Below are positions 32,791 through 44,594 of a stretch of DNA of 64,000 bases, piece by piece (position 1 is the stretch's first letter; each line of letters opens with the position of its first letter). This DNA comes from Cordylochernes scorpioides (taxonomy: Eukaryota; Arthropoda; Arachnida; Pseudoscorpiones; Chernetidae). The notes under the pieces were generated by a model. The model ran no database searches. It saw only the letters and a list, made by a program, of their open reading frames with translations, and was not told the origin of the DNA. The DNA is taken from positions 37,992,990 to 38,056,989 of the forward strand of contig CP092877.1 in assembly GCA_030710605.1 (NCBI GenBank), read 5' to 3'. A program made the translations under genes and the position numbers.

Positions 32791-33812
32791 AGGACTTCTT
32801 CGGAAGGGCCATACATCGAGTCATCCTCGAATCCAAGCTTCGCGGGGCTCTGCCTGAATCATCGAGGAGAAACATCATCTGTCTCGTTCCCAAAGCGCAC
32901 GGTGGTCCGGGCCTAAGCGGCTACAGACCTATATCTCTACCAACGGCGGACTACAGAATCGTCAGCGGCATACTTATAGGTCGACTTCGTCGCCACCTAC
33001 CAGCCATCGTGTCGGAATGTCAGACGTACGCCGTTCCGGGAAGATGTCCCTCCTGTAAAATCGCGTGCGTGTCTGACGAGGTGGCCCTGGCCGTCAAGAA
33101 CAGGTCGCCGCTGGCAGTCATCTCCACCGACCTGCAGTCCGCCTTTGACAATGTGGACCGAGAGTTCCTAGCCGCCCAGCTGCGCTCCATCGGCCTGGCT
33201 CCGCCCTTCCTGGAATGGCTCCACCTTCTCTACGCGGAGGCCGATGCTACCATCAAGGTCGATGGAAACTTCACCCGCCCATTCAGAATGCGCAGAGAGC
33301 TTCGTCAGGGTTGTGCCTGCAGCGCAGCCCTATTCTCCATCTTCACCGGTCCCCTCCTGCGCCACCTGGAGAGAGCTGTCGGAAGAGGGAACGTCCTGGC
33401 ATACGCCGATGATATTCTCCTGCTGATCCGTGAAGATTGGCAGTTCGAGAAAGTCAAGACCATCTTTGACGAATTCCGGCGTGCGTCAGGAGTATGCTTG
33501 AACTTAACCAAGAGTAAGGGACTGTGGTGCGGCGCCTGGAGGGACCGCGCCGACTCTCCGCTGGGAATCTCGTGGTCCGCAACTTCCATCACGGTGCTGG
33601 GCTGCGAAGTTACATCTGGCCAAGGAAGATCGGTCCAGGAAAACCATCTGCTGGGCATCCTGGAGAGAGCAATCTCTAGATGGTCCCCATACGTCCGTGG
33701 CTTCTCCCTGGTCGGGCGAGCGAGAGCGGCCAACTCGCTGGTACTAGCGGCAGTGCTCCACCATCTGCACGGCTACCTGCCCCTACCTACCCGGCGACGC
33801 CACTATCGCTAA
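32787..33812 (+). pseudogene. ORF2 reverse transcriptase core (YADD)
   Basis: RNA-dependent DNA polymerase domain. Reads RNIICLVPKAHGG, YRPISLPTADYRIVSGIL, QTYAVPGR (about 33021, a Tx1/L1-group signature), VISTDLQSAFDNVDREFL, LRQGCACSAALFSIFTGPLL and catalytic YADDILLL (about 33402). Family elements usually have RQGCPLS, so CACS is an oddity. The last 13 codons are out of frame. GC content is high throughout. Confidence 0.85.
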
Positions 33813-34930
33813 ATTACAGGCCAGGCTGACGCGGTTCGTCTGGGGGTCCTGCCATCGAGCTGCTTGGCTCCCGGGAAATCTAATGGCTCGCCCTGTGTCC
33901 GTCGGCGGCGTAGGGCTGCTGGATGTAAAGACCCAACTCCAGCTTGCCTGCTTCAAGGGAGTTCAGGCTGCATGCCGAGCGGGGGGCAAAAATGCTTATT
34001 CATGGCTGGTGGAGTCCGGTGCCTGGATGGCCCCCTTTTCCTCGGGTTCCTGGCTGCTGCCCCGTCACCGTCGGCTGCTGGATCTGTGGGAGCAGTTCTC
34101 CTCCATCCTGAGCCTGAACCACCGGGTGGTGCCCACTCCCGCCCTAATGAACCTGCCTCTCGTCGGTGCCTGCAGGTTCCTGGCGACGCCATCGCTTCGG
34201 GCTTCTTCAAGGTGGGTAGGAGTGCGCGTCCGCGACTTGGCGGGTCCTGCTACGTCGCTAACCACAAGGCTGACGAGGAGCACCTGCGACGATGCAGTCG
34301 CCCTTGGTTCATTCTGCCGCCGTCTGGTGGCGGAAAACGCGGGGAGTTCGCATCAGGAGAGGAGCCTGGAGGAAGCCGTGGGGCTGCGCGGGACGGCCAC
34401 GCCGTTCTTGTGAAATCAGCACACGCACTGCGCGTCGCATGTTGGAGCGTCCCCGCCTGGCCGCCGTTCCCATCTCGCGGTATCTCTGGCGCTGGGCGCC
34501 TGTCGTCGACGTGCCCTCTACCAGCCTAGCGTTCTCATCTCTCCGTCGCTGCTCCTTCGGGGGCCATGCAGCGGACATCGCTCTGCGGCTGGCCCTGCAC
34601 GCCCTGCCTCATCCGGGGCACCCGGCGTCGAACCAGCCAGTCTGCATCGCCTGCGGCTCCAGCGACCTGCCGCTGGCCCACCGCTACTGGTCCTGCAGCG
34701 CCGTCCGCCATCTCATCCGAGAGGTGTTCTCCATCATCGGGCGGGCCGCCGGAGCTGCAGTCCTGGATCTTCGCGGTGGACCTCGAGAACCATGCCATCA
34801 CCATCTCCTCAGCGGCAAAGCATGCCACATACGTTTTGTACGTAGATCGCGAAATGCGTGGTGTTTCTGGGGACTCATTGGCGATCTTTCATCAAACTCT
34901 GCAGCGATGGCAGAGGCGCCATGTACATAG
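33790..34930 (+). pseudogene. ORF2 C-terminal region with zinc knuckle, two further frameshifts
   Basis: Sequence continues in one frame through GNLMARPVSVGGVGLLDVK and on to about 34400. It continues in another with MLERPRLAAVPISRYLW and CIACGSSDLPLAHRYWSC (CX2CX8HX4C, about 34644-34697). From about 34745 it is in a third, ending HTYVLYVDREMRG-like to about 34943. Matches the usual C-terminal layout of Tx1-type ORF2. Confidence 0.7.
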
Positions 34931-35089
34931 TTGTATTTTTTAATCATTTTTAAAATCATATTTTTTATTATAACCATTATCCTCATTATAAATTTCTTAT
35001 TTTCTCATAATTAGTGCAGACTGTGCACTTTATACATGTATTGACAAGATGTCAATAAAAATATGTTAATTGTCAAATTTTCTCTCTCT

Positions 35090-35504
35090 CTCTCTGCGTG
35101 ATATCTAGTTTGCCTCGTCCTATTTTTGCCAACCATTCACGCCTGAACCCACTTGGATCATTGTGGTCATCATGGTGGTCAGCATCTAACCTGCCTACCA
35201 CGACAATCAGGATACAACAAAACTCACCACATATATTTGCTCTCAAATTTTATGATCAATTTTAATATACTTCCAGACACAACACAGAAGTCTAAGAATT
35301 CGTAGACCTCGCTCAATACAGCTAATAATGCAAGTTCACAAAATGTAAGACTTATGGATTGTCGGGAATTTATTTCCTTCTATATTTCTTTTCAAATTTT
35401 GTGATCAATTTTTAATATACTTCCAAACCCCGTAGAAGTCTGAAATTTTCTAAACTCACTCAATTAAGCCAAAAATGCAAGTGTATAAAATATCAGACTT
35501 TAAA
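35090..35504. other. Flank between Tx1-like element and palindrome
   Basis: (CT)n, then about 400 bp with two partly similar blocks (AATTTTATGATCAATTTT... at 35247 and 35395). Nothing else recognised. Confidence 0.5.
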
Positions 35505-36297
35505 GGCTATAGCCCAAAACCATGGTATACATATTGAATATTTGTCCGAACTTACCAAAACTGATGTTGGTTGCTTCATTCTTTATCATCAAATTTACGT
35601 GTTGTACTAGTGTGATTACCCAAAAGAGATTGCGTTAATGCATTTTTAAAGGCAGAGGTTCCAGTTTTGTGGTGCATATATTTATATATTTACCGAAATA
35701 TGATAAAATAGGTAAATTTAAATATTTATAAATTTGTAGATAAATATTAAGTGAAACATAAACACTGTTAATCAGTTTATATTCACTATTTTTATATTTT
35801 AAATTCACATTAAATTCAAAAATTCTAAAAATTAAATATGGTTTTGTGTCTGTTTCACACGGGATCACAGAGCAATAACGATAAAAAAAAATTCATGTTA
35901 TATATATAGGTCTTGTATTATTTTTGTTACTGCTCTGTTTAACACACAATTATGATCTTTCACTTTTTAAAGTAAAATTACAAAGAAAAAAAGAAAGACT
36001 CCAAACAGGATTCATCTTAATAAGAATCACTTTCTTCTTAAACGAAAAGTTATTTTTCCCTTCTTTTAACAAATATATCACAATCAGAGGAGGCTTAGAT
36101 AAAACCAAGTTGAAAAATGCACTAAAATATCAAAGAAGCAAATATCATGGCCAAGTCAGAATCATTTCATCCACTTAGTGTGACATATGCTAAATAGATT
36201 CTTAAATTCTAACACTTCCTAGACAGCCAGGGCTGTGTTAGATTATATAGAAACATCACTTGGAAGCTCTAATTGTTAACAACTGCAACAATACAGT

Positions 36298-36666
36298 ATG
36301 TATGCCTACATCCATTATTGTCCTCGACGATCCTCGATCTGGACTTGCCGACCAAAGATTCACTCAATTCCGCTGGACTCTGAAGACTTATCTAGACTGC
36401 ATGATAAATGGATCATCAAAACTTTCCCTCCTGATACCGAGAACCTGTGGGATTGTTTCATTCCACACCACTGGACAACCACGGACCTGTCTAGATGGAA
36501 CACGGACTGTCGGATCTCCCTCCATATGGACGACCAGGACGTGAGTAAAAACGTCATGTGGAACATCTCACACACGTCACACATGGCCACAGTTTTACAT
36601 TCGAGCATTCAATATAAACACTTAGTTGACACACTGGATAGATGTGCAAGCCTATGTCTAGCCTAA
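36298..36666 (+). CDS. Unidentified open frame, left palindrome arm (possible exon)
   Basis: Reads SIWTCRPKIHSIPLDSEDL, WDCFIPHHWTTTDLSRW and CRISLHMDDQD, not low-complexity and without transposon motifs. The same protein is encoded on the minus strand of the right arm (54511-54068), with P-to-A and A-to-V changes. Just after MDDQD the DNA is GAC|GTGAGT, a consensus splice donor, so the frame could be an internal exon ending at 36540. The left arm has one base fewer near 36330 than the right, so the upstream part is out of frame here. Function unknown; could also be chance or an unknown transposon. Confidence 0.3.
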   Translation: MYAYIHYCPRRSSIWTCRPKIHSIPLDSEDLSRLHDKWIIKTFPPDTENLWDCFIPHHWTTTDLSRWNTDCRISLHMDDQDVSKNVMWNISHTSHMATVLHSSIQYKHLVDTLDRCASLCLA

Positions 36667-36806
36667 CTTGGCCTGTTTTATCCAACTTGGAGGTAATTTA
36701 ACATATTTTAAATTGGTTGAGTTTTATCACCACATAACATATCCTTAAATTGCATACCATACTCTATATAACATTCTGTGTTTACTTTTATATGTAAATA
36801 TAACGT

Positions 36807-36926
36807 CCCGAGGCCGCTAGTTTGCGGCGGCGGTCAAGAGACGGTGTATTTTTTGACGTTCAATTTGACGGGAGAGGCGGTCTATACTTTTTTTAGATCA
36901 ATTTCCTCCTGGCAAAATTTCCATCC
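36807..36926 (+). repeat. Family A fragment without ribozyme
   Basis: CCCGAGGCCGCTAGTTTGCGG through GACGGGAGAGGCGG to AAATTTCCATCC matches the 3' half of the A unit. The hammerhead half is absent. The counterpart in the other arm is at 53845-53962. Confidence 0.8.
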
Positions 36927-37471
36927 AAAACCTAAGGAAGTGGAAAGTCTTATTTCGCCGGTCGTCTTTTTTTAAAGGAGACAGAGACAATTTTGTTCAC
37001 ACTTGGTTATCTCGTGTTTCTCCAATAAAGGTCACTATATATCAAATATCTTCCCGAGTTATTTAACTGAATCCAGATATACATGCTAAAAGGTACAACT
37101 TCATTGTATTGTGTTTATGAATATATTTCTTAAGTTTTGAAATATTTTTTACGTACATATATATTTTTGCTATTAAACTAAAAAAAGAGGAGATTTCTTA
37201 TAGCATTTATATTTTTGAACTAATAACTAGCAATAATAGCAATATTAAATAACTATAAATTCCACAAATCACAGTACGGTCTAATGATAGCGGTTTCAAA
37301 TGAGATGCAGATATTCTTCCAAAAGATAGTTTACTTGAAAGTAGTTTCCTCCTTAGCAAAAATTATTATTATAACATATCCCTTCCTTTTTCGTTAAAAT
37401 TGGATCATCACAGCAATAATCATATACGAGTATGTTTTCCTTTATTATTATCCATAATATATGGAAGAATA

Positions 37472-37635
37472 CTTAAAGTTGCACCGCATAAGTTTCTTTT
37501 CCGTGATAAATCAACATTTATTTCAAAGAGAAATATCTACTATTTCTAACTTTTTTGGATGACGTATGAAATAAAACTCTTTGAAATAAATGTTGATTTA
37601 TCACGGAAAAGAAACTTATGCGGTGCAACTTTAAG
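37472..37635. mobile_element. MITE with long inverted repeats, present only in the left arm
   Basis: Ends CTTAAAGTTGCACCGC and its inverse with TA on both sides (37470-37471 and 37636-37637). The inverted arms extend about 60 bp with almost no mismatch. The right arm is continuous at the same place (near 53335), so this is a polymorphic insertion. Confidence 0.75.
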
Positions 37636-38163
37636 TATTACTTTATAATCATACGCCGCAGTCCTTTATAATGTATATGAAAGAATATAAAAATATAATA
37701 TTATCAAAATCCATTTTGTCAGCCATCTTAAAAAGGTAAATATATAAATGGTAGAAATTCTCCAAGGTGTAAATATTCTTTAGATAAATAATTCCAGGTT
37801 TCAATTTGTGAAAAATTTGATTTTTTTGTGAGTTTAACAATAGACCAAACAATTATAGCTCAAATATTTATATTTTTCCATTATAAATATGATCATCCAT
37901 AATTATATCAATTATTTCGATAAATACATATTTTCAATTCCTATATTCTGAATTATAAAGAAACCTATTCTGAATATTTACTTTGTAAATTAGAAATATA
38001 AATTATTTTTATATATTCAATATAAATCAAACTAATTTGAAGGAAATATTTATTGATATATCGTAATATTTTATTGATATTTGACCATAGAAAAGGTCCT
38101 ATTGGCAATAACAACACTTGAAAGCAATTAATTCTCTCTTTTTGCATGAATAAATAAGAAATA

Positions 38164-38960
38164 AATTGCAAATTTTGATATATTTCGATATTTAATGATA
38201 ACAATAAAATAATGGAGCAAATTTAGAAGAAAGAAAGAAGTTATACAAATATATCAAGGAAATATTCCTAAATTTATTGTGAATTCATATGTCAATATGT
38301 TGAAGAAATCAGGTAAGAATTCCTATGATTACCTGACAATCATACCGAAGACACACACAAACCATATGAATCTAACTTGTATCAATCTCAGTTGTCAACT
38401 CTGGTGTCGCTCTCTACTGATGAGGGCTACAATCCCCTTGTCAGCTGGACTGATCAAGTTGTTCCTTCTTGATTATCATATCTTGATACACCATCAGCCA
38501 ACCAGATGTTGTATAAATATCATGTGATGAGAACTGGCCCAACTGATTGGTTGGATTCATAGAAATCAACATGACGCTATTCGAGCTTCATTTAATTCAA
38601 TCTTAATATTCTTTAAGAAATCTGCTCTACATATTTCTGCACTAAATTTATCTAACTTTGACCATCCCATAAGTTGATCTAGCAATGATTTTCAAGATAT
38701 TCGAAGCTCGAATTCAGCTCCATTATATATTTTCAGTAGGGATTTCAGTCAAGTGGATTTAAAGCGGTACCATTCTGATAAGCAACAACAAAAATAGTTC
38801 AAAGTTTTCAAAATAACATTCTAAAAAGTGCGATTAGAAATCTGAACTAGATATATATGAGAGCCTAACCTTTAGAAAACTATGGGTAAAATTAATAGTT
38901 CGTAAATATTAAATCCTCTAAAAAAGTATAAGAAAGATATTTTAAAAAGGCTAAATGTTA
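38164..38960. other. Left-arm-specific segment without counterpart
   Basis: About 800 bp that replaces the right-arm segment 51959-52840. Contains CTACTGATGAGGGC (about 38416) but no full hammerhead. No coding feature recognised. Confidence 0.5.
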
Positions 38961-39267
38961 ATCATATATTCATTTCTAAGTTATCTCTCTTTCCAAGAAA
39001 TATAAATATCTTTTACAAATATTTTAAACTATTTCACAATATACCTGGCGATGTTTACTATATAAGTTGAAGAAATACTAATTGAATCTGAAAGTTATGT
39101 GTAGGGTTTCCTTAGATTATTTTTTGTTGATTAGAATTGATCCATTAATTGGCTGGTCGCAATAAAATTGTAACGAGTTTATTTGTCATAGTTGGAAGAT
39201 TTTCTTGTGAGGTTAGAGATGTTTTGATCCAAATAACCAAATTTCAGGTAGAACAAAAACTCACAAA

Positions 39268-40008
39268 CCGCGTGAATGCCAAATATAAAAAGGGAACTCG
39301 GTGACAATAGCAATCTGTTGACCATAAAGTCTGAATTCTAGGCTGCCGTGTGTAACAGATGTTCCAGATGGAGAGCCGTGACTTCCCTGTCTTCCAGCTC
39401 TAGTAACGTCGTTGTTGCAGGATCTAGCTAGTGTTAGACAGTAGCTATTGACAGCGGGGAGGGTTTTAGCGCTTACACTCCTGTGATGATCACAGCAGGG
39501 GCTGTGGTCATTTACCATTCCACGTTGGGCGGGAGGACCCACTATTTTAACCCTGTGTCACATAACGTGGTTTGGTACTCAACTTCTCCTCCGGCAGCTT
39601 GGCTCGCTCCACAGACCCAGGACTAGGTACTTATTACTAGTCTGCTGGTTCTGGTGCAAAACTCCGATGGGAGGCCTCGCGTGTGACGTTAAGTCCGGCT
39701 TTCAGCGTTGGCAGTGTCAGCAGTTCTGTCTTCGGTCTTTAGTCCGCTCTATTCTACTTTGTTGTCCAATAATGAACTCAACGAGTTCATCGAGTTGTCG
39801 GAATTGGGAGGTTGGGTTCAGGGGTGTAGCAATACATGACGGTGTGAGATAGTATAGTCTACCTCTAACCCCCTCTGTGTTATGTATCTAGATATCACGT
39901 GGAGCCCTCACCGTGTCTAGTTAACATTTAGGTAAATGTCTTTCTTCAAGCTCCCTCGTTAAGTCACCGAGTCCCTTCTTTATAACTTGGTCTTCACGCG
40001 GTATCAAC
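39268..40008. mobile_element. Terminal-inverted-repeat element, about 740 bp (left arm copy)
   Basis: Ends ACCGCGTGAATGCC...GGGAACTCGGTGAC and, inverted, GTCACCGAGTCCC...CACGCGGT. Both ends hold a TATAAA-like box (TATAAAAAGGG and its inverse) facing inward. The interior is less AT-rich than the flanks. Open frames inside do not match a transposase. The same element is in the right arm (50918-51655), so it predates the duplication. Confidence 0.5.
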
Positions 40009-40984
40009 TATATTTTGGAGAGTTGAATATATCACTAATACTCCCTTTATATACCTTGTATCATGTGATACAGGGAGGTTCTAAAAGTATTTTACTTGAA
40101 ACTGTATTGATGCAAGTTGCAACTTTATAAAAATAAGTTATTGCAAAAACCTTTGGAGTGATCCTTGTATATATTTAGGCATTACTCAATACTTGAGTAT
40201 AATTTTTCAAATATAAAAAAAAAAAAATTGTTTTGTGATGACTGAAAGGTAACGTGCAAGAATAGAGGAAAGTTATCTTTCAATCTCTGTAATTTATAGG
40301 TGCTAGAAGGTGAAAGGTATCTGTAGCTAAGGATGGGTAGAGTTACACCACACAGACTCTCGCCCAGCTGATGGACTAAAGGGACCAGGAGTTGGCCGTG
40401 GAACCGGCAAAGGTGGAAACTTGTGTACCTATACTTGAACTTTCCAGATGTAGCATAATAATAGTGTGGCCACAATAATGTCAAATCTGCATAGATCACA
40501 ACAGAATGGTCTTTGAGATAATTAACACGAGGGTATGAATATCTGAAACAAGGAGAACAAAAGGGTTACTGAATAAATATAGTGCAATTGATGAATATGT
40601 AGGCCTCAATTATCAATTTGCATCAATATATTTAGAGTCCTAAACTATAATATAATATAGAGAAATGTAATAAAATTGATATAAAAAAATATAATCGCAA
40701 TGAGTTTCTTTATTCAACTTTAACCATGAGTTTTGAGCTCTCTTTAACTGGTCGAAGTGTCTATTTTTTACCGAAATATGAATGTCGGCCAGACAATCCT
40801 TATCTTCAGGATATCTCTTTTCAATATTGTTTTTTCAAATATTTATAATGTATAGCAAAAAAATGAACAATTTTTTCATGTGAGATTTATCATTTAAATA
40901 CATTTTCACCGAAGATATTAAGAAATAGAAACATGAGGCACAAATATTTCTTTTAAATCCAAAGGTAACAAACTTCTCCTGTGT

Positions 40985-41100
40985 CTTTATTGGTAACCCT
41001 CCCAGCGGTTTAGTCGAATATTATCTACCAGATAGCATTTAGAGCTCTAATACTCTATTGGACCATTCTGCTTATATATGTTCACTGAAGGGTGGAATCT
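40985..41100 (-). repeat. Family D relic (left arm)
   Basis: AACCCTCCCAGCGGTTTAGTCG followed by the AGAGCTCTAATACT block. The GGGAGGGCTTGGCTCATCAG half is deleted here but present in the right arm (48300-48375, other strand). Confidence 0.65.
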
Positions 41101-41109
41101 TAGTTATAG

Positions 41110-41587
41110 TTAAGAAAAAAGCATCTCCTTATCGTGCAACTGAAAGTTTCTAATGGCTTGCGCCATTCAGTTGCACGATAAGGAGATGCTTTTTTCTTAA
41201 TTTATGCACCTTATCCCAGTACAATATTACATTTGTACTATTTTTTCACATTGTGTAGCGTTCTCACGCAATTCTGGCCTTAACTACCCGCTTCATGATT
41301 TTTTAGGATGCCTTAATGACCAATATTTTTGGTCGTTGAGGTACAGCTTGCACCACGCTGATGAGGGCCAACAGCCCGAAACGCGTCCGTGGTTAGCTTT
41401 TCTTGATTAATCAAGAATGGGTATTTGGCCAATTCTGGAATAATTAAAAATCAACGAGAATAGTTGATATTTATTCCGATAGATGGCGCAAGCCATTAGC
41501 AACTTTCAGTTGCACGATAAGGAGATGCTTTTTTCTTCATTTATGCACCTTATCCCAGTACAATATTACATTTGTACTATTTTTTCA
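41110..41587 (+). mobile_element. Family C retrozyme-like insertion with ribozyme, 11-bp target duplication and empty allele
   Basis: CTTAGTTATAG flanks it (41099-41109 and 41588-41598). The right palindrome arm has the target once, uninterrupted (near 48229-48241). Structure: an inverted about 55-bp piece of the unit, then one full unit plus a second 3' end. The block TTGCACGATAAGGAGATGC occurs at about 41168 and about 41508, giving a unit of about 340 bp. Contains a hammerhead and AGATGGCG (41481-41488). No ORF. Confidence 0.92.
41352..41393 (+). ncRNA. Hammerhead ribozyme (family C, type I)
   Basis: Stem I ACCACG (41352-41357) pairs with CGTGGT (41388-41393). CUGAUGA is at 41358-41364. 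Stem II is GGGC (41365-41368) with GCCC (41374-41377). GAAA is at 41378-41381. Stem III is the palindrome ACGCGT (41381-41386), with predicted cleavage after C41387 (GUC). Confidence 0.93.
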
Positions 41588-42521
41588 CTTAGTTATAGTG
41601 TTAAAGAAACCTAAGGACAGAAGCTTTTAAAAAAGTAGAATTACATATAAATGTATGCATCGAGCAATGCTCTTCTACAAACAATTAATACAAGGCCTGT
41701 TAGGCATATATTAAACTTTAAAGATTTTAACCATTTAAAATCATTAATGCACCTAAACTCATAAAAACACCCTTTTGATATTGTTTGGAACTTTTGTAAA
41801 TTCAGTTATTTAAGAGGATTTGGTAATCAAATTTTCGAATGTCGTTGGAAATCTTGGCAGTTTTATTATTATATTATAAGACAACTTAAAGTTTGATATG
41901 GTTTAATAATGTTATTTAAAAAATAGCAATGTATGCTTACAAATAACTAAAACAAATATAATTTATTTTAAATTTGCGTTTTATCATTAAAGTCAATATT
42001 TTAAAAATATCAAATATATTTTAATGGACATATATATTCATGAAAATATATAGTTTTTCTCTTATTAAGGGCATTTTAAATTTCAGTATTTGTGCATCTA
42101 AAAGGCTTTAAATATAATATCTTAAAGTTTAATAGAGAAATTTATTCTTTTGGGATATAGCCATTATTTTTCAAATGTTGTTAAACTACAAACATTTTAC
42201 TGTTGTATTTTCAAATATACGCCCATAAAACTTTTATTATATTTATATTATATTGGACAGTGTCTTTATGAAACTTCTAAATGTCTTTTAGGTATATATA
42301 AAAATCATTTTATATTAACTATAAAAATCCGTTCCCTTATTAAAATTGTCATTTTTGACTTCTGTTTTCCGTTGATGGTAAAATGAAACTTCTGTTGCTA
42401 TAATAAATACTTGATAAAAGGCAGAGAATCTCGTATAAAGCAAATTCCAAATGTTGTAAAGTCCAAGTAAAGTATATATATCACTTATAGAGAATAAAAT
42501 ATGTACAATCCTATTAAGTTT

Positions 42522-42610
42522 CTTCAAATTAAAGATACATCGGCCAGTAAATAATTTTTAGGAGAGACAATAAAAAGATTTACTGGCCGAAGTATCTTTA
42601 ATTTGAAGAA
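42522..42610. repeat. Small fold-back, left arm
   Basis: CTTCAAATTAAAGATAC...GGCCAGTAAAT and its inverse around a 20-bp centre. The other-arm copy is at 47220-47309. Confidence 0.7.
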
Positions 42611-44494
42611 CTATGGATGCCGGCTAGGCAGCCTTTATCTTTACGATAATCCTATTAAGGTAAAATATACGTAGAACTAGATACAACTGATATAAAATCA
42701 AGATGAGTAAAATTCTGGAAACTATTCTAATTGGAATTTAGTTTTAAAAAATCAGCTTTTTCATTCTATATATATTCGGTTAGAAATCCGCTCGGGCAAA
42801 CACTCATACTGTTAGGATTTAAATTGTTAGAAAATTATTTTGTTTATTTTTATATATAAATAAAAACTATGAACAGTGGAATCTGTGGTCATTGTACATG
42901 CGTCAGACCTGTTGTTGGATTCTATGCAGCTTGGAGTATAGGAGCTCCATCTGTGCTTCTTTCCTGCAGTGAATATGTATAAGACCAATGGTCTTAATGA
43001 AACTGTATGTGTGCATAAATAAAAACTCATATATACACCAACAATTAACTACAGTATAATCAAAAGGTTGAATCCTTAATTATAGGCTTTTTAAAAAATG
43101 TTGTGCAATAATAGAGTTGACCTCTACTATGTAATTAGAGAAAGCTTATCTTAATATTCAAGGCAATTTACATTAAGCTATGTTGTAGATTAGATAAATT
43201 ACAAATCCTTTACAATTTATTTAAATTAGTTTTACAAATAGCACAAATAGGATATAGTATTAAGTTCTCAGGCTGTTCGAAGCTGTCTCTTCATGAGAAA
43301 ACTCTGCAGAACCTATTACATTTTGTGTATTTTCCCTAGTTATCGAAAGATATTCGTTTTGAAAATACGAAAGATTTTAAGTCCAAGTGTTATTATACTG
43401 GGACTATATTAGGAACATCAAAATAGTAATTATTTGTTTTAAATAATGTTTGTAATGGGTTTTACAATCAGCTTCCATACTAGAATTGTATTTGAGAATC
43501 TCAGGTCGATAGAATTCTAGTATAAAATGCCGTTCAGTTTTAATTCCAGCAGATTTCAACTCTATAGAATCGGCTTCAATAGAGAAAGTTTAATTGGTGA
43601 TTGAGCCGTTGGGTGTGTGGACTCACTCTATAAAAAGTTTATCGAATTTAGATTTCTCTAATGGTTTCTAAACACCTGACTTCGACCCGCCCGAAGAAGA
43701 AAAATCACTTGCTAATGCCGTCTCTACCTCTCAAATCGTTAACCAATAATTCCTCCGTTGAGAAATCTTCCAATCACATTCCTGGAAGAATCTTCAAGAT
43801 TACAATCATCTATATCGTCAGTTTAATTAGATAGTACAACTATAGCTTTATACACAGTTCCTTCTTATTGAATATTTCCAATCTTCCAGAACTACAGAAA
43901 TCGGGAAAACATTGAATACAAAAATCTTTTATGTTTATAAATAGTAAGGACTCATATTTTAAATTTAGAAAATTCTGTAAATATATCTATGATTTTCTCT
44001 CTTGGTTAAAAAACCGTAATTGCCAAACTAGGTATATTTGTTTATGTTTATTTCATTAGTTAGTTGTAAATTCAAGCATGATTTTAATGTCATTTCCTTT
44101 ATTTTCCTTATAAAACTCTACTCAAACCAAGTAATTATTCATTTTTGTGTAATATAGTATCTAAGTTTAGTGTTGTTTCTTGACGCAAGCCTCCCTTGTG
44201 GGATATCGCGTCTGATTTGATAAAAAAATAAATTAATAAATATACACTTAGTGTGTGTGTGCTGACCCCTACCGAGCGTGGTATTTGAAAACCAATCGAT
44301 ATTTATTTAGCTCATCTACATGCGGTTTAAGATTTAACAAAATAAATTTTGATAGGGAATTCAACTACATTTCGTCTGTTGAAAAATTAATCATTGAATA
44401 TATTAATCCTTATATCTATAAAAATGAAATACAAAATCGATGTTTGTTATCGCGTTGCGCAAAATCTACAGGATCAATCATTATGAAATTTCGC

Positions 44495-44594
44495 NNNNNN
44501 NNNNNNNNNNNNNNNNNNNNNNNNNNNNNNNNNNNNNNNNNNNNNNNNNNNNNNNNNNNNNNNNNNNNNNNNNNNNNNNNNNNNNNNNNNNNNN
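44495..44594. other. Scaffold gap, exactly 100 N
   Basis: A run of 100 N is the usual placeholder for a gap of unknown size. The left palindrome arm stops at its edge. Open frames that appear to cross it are artefacts. Confidence 0.99.

Larger units (their letters stand above)
29829..35085 (+). mobile_element. GC-rich Tx1/L1-like non-LTR retrotransposon, degenerate
   Basis: About 5.2 kb of strongly GC-rich coding DNA within AT-rich surroundings. ORF1 (RRM-like region and zinc knuckle) and ORF2 (endonuclease, RT with YADD, C-terminal knuckle) overlap by ATGA. At least one nonsense and six frameshift lesions are present. (TC)n tracts touch both ends (CTCTCTCTC at about 29818-29826; (CT)n at about 35081-35096). 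Tx1-group elements that target TC microsatellites are known from memory, so this may be target-specific insertion. Confidence 0.85.
35505..44494. repeat. Left arm of a giant inverted repeat
   Basis: Pairs end to end with 45358-55265 on the opposite strand. The outer end is ...GGGCTATAGCC... (35506-35520 and 55250-55264). The inner end is the last base before the N gap (TTTCGC 44489-44494), which matches GCGAAA at 45358. The arms differ by scattered SNPs, small indels and several transposon insertions. Confidence 0.95.

Noticed and set aside
29831-34943. Many overlapping long frames on both strands in the GC-rich block
   Set aside because: GC-rich DNA has few stops in all frames. Only those with RT, nuclease, RRM-like or zinc-knuckle motifs were kept.
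38405-38450. Hammerhead-like CTACTGATGAGGGCTACAATCCCC
   Set aside because: The CUGAUGA and a short stem II-like GGG/CCC are present, but GAAA and a pairing stem I are missing. At best a relic.
41110-41165. Hairpin at the start of the family C insertion as a transcription terminator
   Set aside because: It is an inverted fragment of the element itself, and the same arrangement occurs at 29461. Bacterial-type terminators are not expected here.
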